A stretch of 64,000 nt of DNA, taken from Asticcacaulis sp. AC402 (GTDB lineage: Bacteria; Pseudomonadota; Alphaproteobacteria; Caulobacterales; Caulobacteraceae). Position numbers and translations under genes: made by a program. Where the stretch lies: assembly GCF_000495835.1 (NCBI RefSeq), contig NZ_AWGC01000006.1:1-64000 (forward strand), in the 5' to 3' direction. A model generated the notes under the pieces. That model worked only from the letters and a program-made list of their open reading frames with translations. It was not told the DNA's origin and did no database searches. Shown in pieces: positions 59,786 to 64,000 of this stretch (position 1 is its first letter; every line of letters starts with the position of its first letter).

Positions 59786-61000
59786 ATGACTATGCGGCGA
59801 ATCAAGGCGTGGATGACAGGAGCTGCGATCGCAGCCGGTTTTAGTATGGTCGGCGGCGCATCGGCCCACGAGACTTTGGAGCTGACGGCGCCAAAGCCGA
59901 ATTTGGCGGCGAAGCCCCCGATGGGATGGAATTCGTGGAACAGGTTCGCCTGCAACATCGATGAAGCCAAGGTCCGCGCCGTCGCCGATGCCATGGCGTC
60001 GACCGGCATGAAGGACGCCGGCTACCAGTATGTCGTCATCGACGACTGCTGGCAGACCGACCGCGCCGCCGACGGCACCATTCAGGCCGATCCGGTCAAG
60101 TTCCCGTCGGGGATCAAGGCGCTGGCGGACTATGTGCATTCCAGGGGGTTGAAGTTCGGTCTCTATTCCGATGCCGGGGTAAAGACCTGCGGCGGTCGCC
60201 CCGGCAGCGCCGGGTATGAGTTCCAGGATGCCCGCACCTATGCGGCGTGGGGCGTCGACTATCTCAAATATGACTGGTGTTACACCGGCACACGCAATGC
60301 CGAGGCGGCCTACACGATCATGGCCAAGGCCTTGCGCGCCTCGGGGCGGGATATTCTGCTCAGCATCTGCGAATGGGGAGATAACCAGCCGCGCAACTGG
60401 GCGGCCAAGGCTGGGCATATGTGGCGGACGACCGGCGATATCCGCGATTCCTGGGATGTGAGCCAGGGCTATAGCCACTCTTTCCTGTCGATCCTGGACC
60501 GCCAGGCCGACCTGTGGAAGGACTCGGGGCCGAACCAGTGGAACGACCCGGACATGCTGGAAGTCGGCAATGGCGGGATGACCGCAACCGAATACAAGGC
60601 GCACTTCTCGCTATGGGCCATGCTGGCGGCGCCATTAATCGCCGGCAACGACCTGTCGACTATGGATCAGGAGACCCACGATATCCTGACCAATAGGGAC
60701 GTCATCGCGATCGACCAGGACCCGCTGGGACAGCAGGCGCGGAAAGTTATCGACGAGGGCGACTTTGAGGTGTGGGTGAGGCCGCTGGCCGGTGGTGACC
60801 GTGCCGTGGTGTTGTTTAATCGCTCGCTCGCGGCCAGGACCATGTCGGTGAACTGGGAAACCCTGCAGATGCCGACGGAGATGAAGGCGACCGTCAAGGA
60901 TCTGTGGAGCAAGCAGGTGACCCGGAAGGTCAAGGGCAGCTATTCGGCTGAAGTGCCGTCGCATGGTGTCGTGATGGTAAGGATTACGCCGACGGTTTAG
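59786..61000 (+). CDS. GH27 alpha-galactosidase, exported
   Basis: The product has 404 residues with a signal peptide (about 1-27, ASA-HETL). The TIM-barrel begins with KPPMGWNSWNRFACN, and the substrate pocket has DDCWQTDRAADG. The nucleophile is D163 in YLKYDWCY and the acid/base is D218 in WRTTGDIRDSWD. The late beta domain ends near 404. It cleaves terminal alpha-1,6-galactose from galactomannan or raffinose-type sugars. Upstream an ATTGTATTAT motif may be regulatory. The released galactose could enter the galactonate pathway at 4.3-8.2 kb. Confidence 0.95.
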   Translation: MTMRRIKAWMTGAAIAAGFSMVGGASAHETLELTAPKPNLAAKPPMGWNSWNRFACNIDEAKVRAVADAMASTGMKDAGYQYVVIDDCWQTDRAADGTIQADPVKFPSGIKALADYVHSRGLKFGLYSDAGVKTCGGRPGSAGYEFQDARTYAAWGVDYLKYDWCYTGTRNAEAAYTIMAKALRASGRDILLSICEWGDNQPRNWAAKAGHMWRTTGDIRDSWDVSQGYSHSFLSILDRQADLWKDSGPNQWNDPDMLEVGNGGMTATEYKAHFSLWAMLAAPLIAGNDLSTMDQETHDILTNRDVIAIDQDPLGQQARKVIDEGDFEVWVRPLAGGDRAVVLFNRSLAARTMSVNWETLQMPTEMKATVKDLWSKQVTRKVKGSYSAEVPSHGVVMVRITPTV

Positions 61001-61067
61001 CGGTCTTCGGAAACGTGGGGCCAAACTGAGCGTGGAAAGTCATCATCCAGTCTGTGGCGCCTCTTTC

Positions 61068-62015
61068 TTAGTGAAACAGTGTTTTCAGACCCTTGAAGTC
61101 GGCGTCCGGTGAGGTGACGTGGTGCACCGGTACGGCCCTTAAGTAGTCCGAAATCCGGCCGCTCTTGCAGAAGCGGGCATGGAAGCGCTCACGGTCGAGG
61201 AACGGAGACAGCATGTCAACCAATTGGCCTGTGAGGTAGACGCCGCCGCGGCCCCCTGTCGTCAGGACCATATCCGACGCGGCGATGGCCAGCCAGTCAA
61301 GGCACATGGCGATCGATTGCCTGGCAGTGGCGTCGCCGTTGTTGGCCAGGCGAATGACGTCCTCGGCGGAAATCTCGGCGTCCTTGTGGCCCGACAAAGC
61401 CCTCCACGTGTCGCACAGGCCGTTCAGCGACACGGCGCGTTCGACCGAAACGTGGCCGTAGCGGGCGCTCATGAACCTCTGCACTTCGAACTGTTCGCTA
61501 CTGCCCGCCGGCAGGTCCATATGGCCGCCGGCGCCGGCAAAGGCTGTCCATTGGTCGTCGCTGTCCTTCATCACAATAGCCAGGCCCAGGCCCGGACCCG
61601 TGCCGATGACGCACCTTGTAGCGTCGATCATTTCCGGCATAGCTTCACCCGGACTCAAGGTCACATAATCCTGCGGCGCCAGGTTGGGAATGGCCAGGGC
61701 GCGGGCGACGGTTGGATTGACGATGTGCAGGCGCTTGACGTTGAAGACGCGGCGCAGTTTCTCGCGCTCGATATCGTAGCCGTGATTGGGCATGCGCTGA
61801 ATGCCGTCCTGCTCCCAGCCGGGGGCAGAGATCGCTGCGGCCGTCAGAAAGGGCGCGCCGTTATCGTCGAGAAAATCGTGCACGGCGCTTTCAAATGCCG
61901 GTTCGTCGCCAGCGGCATAGTCGGCAGTCGACTGGATCGCGTCCTCCCGGTTGACGAGGGCCAGACGGGCACATCCCTTGATGGCCAGGTTGCATAATAG
62001 TATGGCGTCCGACAT
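61068..62015 (-). CDS. Glucokinase-like protein lacking catalytic residues
   Basis: The product has 315 residues and the overall fold of the Glk (PF02685) family. Conserved stretches are GTGPGLGLAIV (138-148), GAGGHMDLPAGSSEQ near 161, YGHVSVERAVSLNGL and RISDYLRAVPVHHV. Key motifs are lost, judged against E. coli Glk from memory. The phosphate loop DxGGTNxR reads NLAIKGCAR (9-17). The catalytic Asp of the IINDFTA motif is proline (IVNPTVA, P101). The glucose-binding Glu of GEGGH is Ala (A162). It is therefore unlikely to phosphorylate glucose and may be a sugar sensor. It follows the GntR gene. Confidence 0.82.
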   Translation of the reverse strand: MSDAILLCNLAIKGCARLALVNREDAIQSTADYAAGDEPAFESAVHDFLDDNGAPFLTAAAISAPGWEQDGIQRMPNHGYDIEREKLRRVFNVKRLHIVNPTVARALAIPNLAPQDYVTLSPGEAMPEMIDATRCVIGTGPGLGLAIVMKDSDDQWTAFAGAGGHMDLPAGSSEQFEVQRFMSARYGHVSVERAVSLNGLCDTWRALSGHKDAEISAEDVIRLANNGDATARQSIAMCLDWLAIAASDMVLTTGGRGGVYLTGQLVDMLSPFLDRERFHARFCKSGRISDYLRAVPVHHVTSPDADFKGLKTLFH

Positions 62016-62057
62016 GTGACGTTCCGCTCTGTTGCGCCCTCAGCGGTGTTGGTTGAG

Positions 62058-62087
62058 GCTATACTTGGGTATAAGCTATGCTTGGGT
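62058..62087. repeat. 17-bp-period direct repeat between the glucokinase-like and GntR genes
   Basis: GCTATACTTGGGT (62058-62070) and GCTATGCTTGGGT (62075-62087) differ at one position and lie 42-72 bp upstream of the glucokinase-like gene. They could be a direct-repeat binding site. No other copies were noticed. Confidence 0.45.
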
Positions 62088-62135
62088 TGCGGCGATACTA
62101 CAAATCCAACGATGAAGAATAGGCTAACGTCGTGA

Positions 62136-62837
62136 TCAGGCGTCCAGCGAAGCGGTTTCGAGCAGCTTCAGCGACTCGATCAGAAGCGCTTCCGAGGCCT
62201 TCTTGGCGGCCTCGCCGTCACCGCGCTCGATCGCCACCAGGATCGCCTCATGGGCGGCGATGCTGGCCGTATGGCCGGAAATCTTGTTGGTCAGTTGGAT
62301 CGACAACTGCAGGGCGTTGTTGATCAAAGGCTTCAGCCGCCAGAAGAAGGGGTTGCCTGACGCCTTTAAAATGGCGACATGAAAGTCGATATCGGCCTGG
62401 AGCGCGGCGTCCTGGTCGCCGGCCGTGGTAATCATGGCCTCCAGGCCCTGGCGAATCTGGGCTATGGCGCGCCGGTCCTGAACCTCAGCGGCCAGCGCGG
62501 CGGCTGTCGGTTCGATGGCCAGGCGCATCTGGGCGAACTCGCGGAAGATCTTGTTGGAAATCGGCCGCTCCATCAGCCAGCGCAAGACGTCCGGATCGAG
62601 CATGTTCCAGTTGTCGACCGGCTCGATACGCGTGCCCTGACGCTGGCGTGACGACAGCAAACCCTTGGCGGACAACATCTTGACGGCTTCGCGCATGACC
62701 GTGCGCGAAGCGCCGTAGCGCTGGCACAGTTCGGCTTCGGTCGGGAATATGGTGTTGTCGAATTCCCCGGTGACAATAGATTGGCCCAGCGTTTTCAAAA
62801 GGCCATAGGCCAGGCTGACGCCATGTTCGGAACGCAT
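62136..62837 (-). CDS. GntR family regulator, FadR/FCD subfamily
   Basis: The product is 233 residues from ATG 62837, which has GGAAG at a good distance; longer frames start in the promoter region. The winged helix is FPTEAELCQRYGASRTVMREAVKMLSAKG. The FCD domain carries the metal-site residues in LQADIDFHVAILKASGNPF and TASIAAHEAILVAIERGD. Close architectural relatives control galactonate, gluconate and uronate genes. It lies between the beta-galactosidase gene (divergent) and the glucokinase-like gene (same strand), so it may regulate these and possibly dgoD. Confidence 0.9.
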   Translation of the reverse strand: MRSEHGVSLAYGLLKTLGQSIVTGEFDNTIFPTEAELCQRYGASRTVMREAVKMLSAKGLLSSRQRQGTRIEPVDNWNMLDPDVLRWLMERPISNKIFREFAQMRLAIEPTAAALAAEVQDRRAIAQIRQGLEAMITTAGDQDAALQADIDFHVAILKASGNPFFWRLKPLINNALQLSIQLTNKISGHTASIAAHEAILVAIERGDGEAAKKASEALLIESLKLLETASLDA

Positions 62838-63045
62838 AATCATCTTCCATAAGGCGGCGCAGATTCGCGCACCTGCGCGCGAACGTGACAAAAAAACGAC
62901 CATAACACAAGTTGCGTCAATTGGACTTGCCGTAAAGCTGACAATTTTATATTACATATTTCACAAGTGATAAAAAATGCACATATGGAAAGAGCCGGTG
63001 GAAATCTGGTTTTTTCACCATATGCGAGCGGACAGGGAGCTTCGG

Positions 63046-64000
63046 ATGATCCAGACGACAGGCAAGCGAATCTGTGGTGTGGTGTTAGCGCTATCATTGA
63101 TTTTGGCCGCGCCGATGGCGGTGGCTGCGGCAAAGAAGACGGCAGCGCCCTCCAAACCGATCCCGGAATTGGTTGAAAAGGATGGCAAGTTCGCGCTCAT
63201 GGTCGATGGTGCGCCGTTCCTGATCCTTGGCGGTCAGGCGAACAACTCCAGCAATTATCCGGCGGCGCTGAAAAATGTCTGGCCGGCGATCAAGGACCTG
63301 AACGCCAATACCCTGGTCATGCCGGTGGCGTGGGAGCAGGTCGAGCCGGTCGAGGGCCAGTTCGATTTCAGCTTTGTCGATGCTCTGATCACGCAGGCGC
63401 GGCAGAACAAGGTGCGGTTGGTCATTCTGTGGTTCGGTACCTGGAAGAACACGGGGCCAAGCTATACGCCGTCGTGGGTCAAGACCGACAACAAGCGCTT
63501 CCCGCGCCTGACCAACAAGGACGGCTCGCTGTCCTACGCCCTGTCGCCGCTGTACGAGACGACGCGCGAGGCCGATAAGCGGGCCTATGTGAAGATGATG
63601 GAGCACATCAAGGCGATCGACAGCAGCCAGCGCACGGTTATCATGATCCAGCCGCAGAATGAGGTCGGGGTGTATGGCGCGGCGCGCGACTACTCCGCCA
63701 AGGCCAATGGGCTGATGGCCCAGCCTGTGCCCCAGGCGCTTCTGTCGCGCCTCAACAAAAATGCAGGAACCTGGAACGAAGTGTTTGGCAAGGATGCCGA
63801 CGAATTCTTCCACGCCTGGTCGATCGCATCCTATGTCGACCACATCGCCGCAGCCGGCAAGGCGGTCTATCCCCTGCCGACCTATATGAACGCCGCCCTG
63901 AAGGACCCGCTCAATCCGGACCAGGCGCCGGGCTCCTACGCATCGGGCGGGCCGACCTATAATGTCATCGAAGTCTATCAGGCGGCGGCCCCGAACATCG
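63046..64000 (+). CDS. GH35/GH42-like beta-galactosidase, exported, 5' part
   Basis: The gene starts at ATG 63046 with AGGGAG upstream; an in-frame ATG at 63022 adds 8 residues. It continues past the right edge, and 318 codons are visible. The signal peptide covers about 1-28. The TIM-barrel has FLILGGQANNSSNYP, LNANTLVMPVAWEQVEPVEGQFDF and the probable acid/base Glu E206 in IQPQNEVGVYG. This matches bacterial beta-galactosidases of the GH35/GH42 type, often with a DUF5597 C-terminal domain. Divergent from the GntR regulator with a 208-bp AT-rich control region. Confidence 0.85.
   Translation, partial: MIQTTGKRICGVVLALSLILAAPMAVAAAKKTAAPSKPIPELVEKDGKFALMVDGAPFLILGGQANNSSNYPAALKNVWPAIKDLNANTLVMPVAWEQVEPVEGQFDFSFVDALITQARQNKVRLVILWFGTWKNTGPSYTPSWVKTDNKRFPRLTNKDGSLSYALSPLYETTREADKRAYVKMMEHIKAIDSSQRTVIMIQPQNEVGVYGAARDYSAKANGLMAQPVPQALLSRLNKNAGTWNEVFGKDADEFFHAWSIASYVDHIAAAGKAVYPLPTYMNAALKDPLNPDQAPGSYASGGPTYNVIEVYQAAAPNI

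Overview
The window is about 60% G+C, densely coded, and looks like an alphaproteobacterium of the Caulobacteraceae, most plausibly Asticcacaulis or a close relative. I infer this from gene style (many Nterm-signal glycoside hydrolases, a DUF3126 protein, TTG/GTG starts, 4-bp ATGA overlaps) and not from any search. No rRNA, tRNA, CRISPR array or phage was seen.

Layout. 1-1.3 kb: 5' part of a cadherin-repeat surface protein with almost identical 306-bp modules. 1.9-4.2 kb: creD behind a double palindromic operator, then a GNAT gene. 4.3-8.2 kb: a D-galactonate cluster (dehydratase, lactonase, 2-keto-3-deoxygalactonate kinase, phospho-aldolase). 8.4-11.8 kb: fadA-fadJ. 12-20 kb: housekeeping genes (esterase, cystathionine beta-lyase, nitronate monooxygenase, queF, nitroreductase, Nudix, cysE, DUF3126). 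20.3-42.8 kb: a large polyamine catabolism and uptake region (two gamma-glutamylpolyamine synthetases, PuuB, PuuC, PuuD, GabD, three class III aminotransferases, PotFGHI and a GntR/FCD regulator). It is interrupted by a block of unrelated genes and repeats that includes a REP-associated tyrosine transposase (RAYT). 43.3-53.3 kb: a LacI regulator and a polysaccharide-utilisation locus (alginate-lyase-family protein, GH105, aldo/keto reductase, GlcG-like protein, GH3 and a beta-sandwich secreted protein). 53.7-56.5 kb: a Gly-rich/RTX exoprotein. 56.8-59.2 kb: phosphomannomutase/phosphoglucomutase and galU. 59.8-64 kb: GH27 alpha-galactosidase, a glucokinase-like protein without its catalytic residues, a GntR/FCD regulator and the start of a GH35/42-like beta-galactosidase.

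How the parts fit. The palindrome TTGTGATCACAA (or its 11-bp core) occurs at five promoters, all inside the polyamine region, so the local GntR protein probably runs a compact regulon. That regulon also appears to face a TrmH-type RNA methyltransferase. The galactosidases at the right end could release galactose that, once oxidised, feeds the galactonate genes at the left end.

The most unusual signal is in the repeats. Seven copies of a composite hairpin element (module A ending CCCGCTCT, module B bounded by AGCGCAATCCGA/TCGGATTGCGCT) are scattered over the window. One lies directly upstream of the RAYT gene. Three provide the last codons and the stop codon (..A-I/V-R-stop) of three unrelated genes. 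A second set comprises long hairpins whose arms are short tandem repeats (CACAGATT-, GAATGAACGC-, TTCGTG-, CTTCGCGT-types); they share an architecture but not a sequence. A third, roughly 110-bp GC-rich repeat forms a palindrome of about 300 bp near 45.6 kb.
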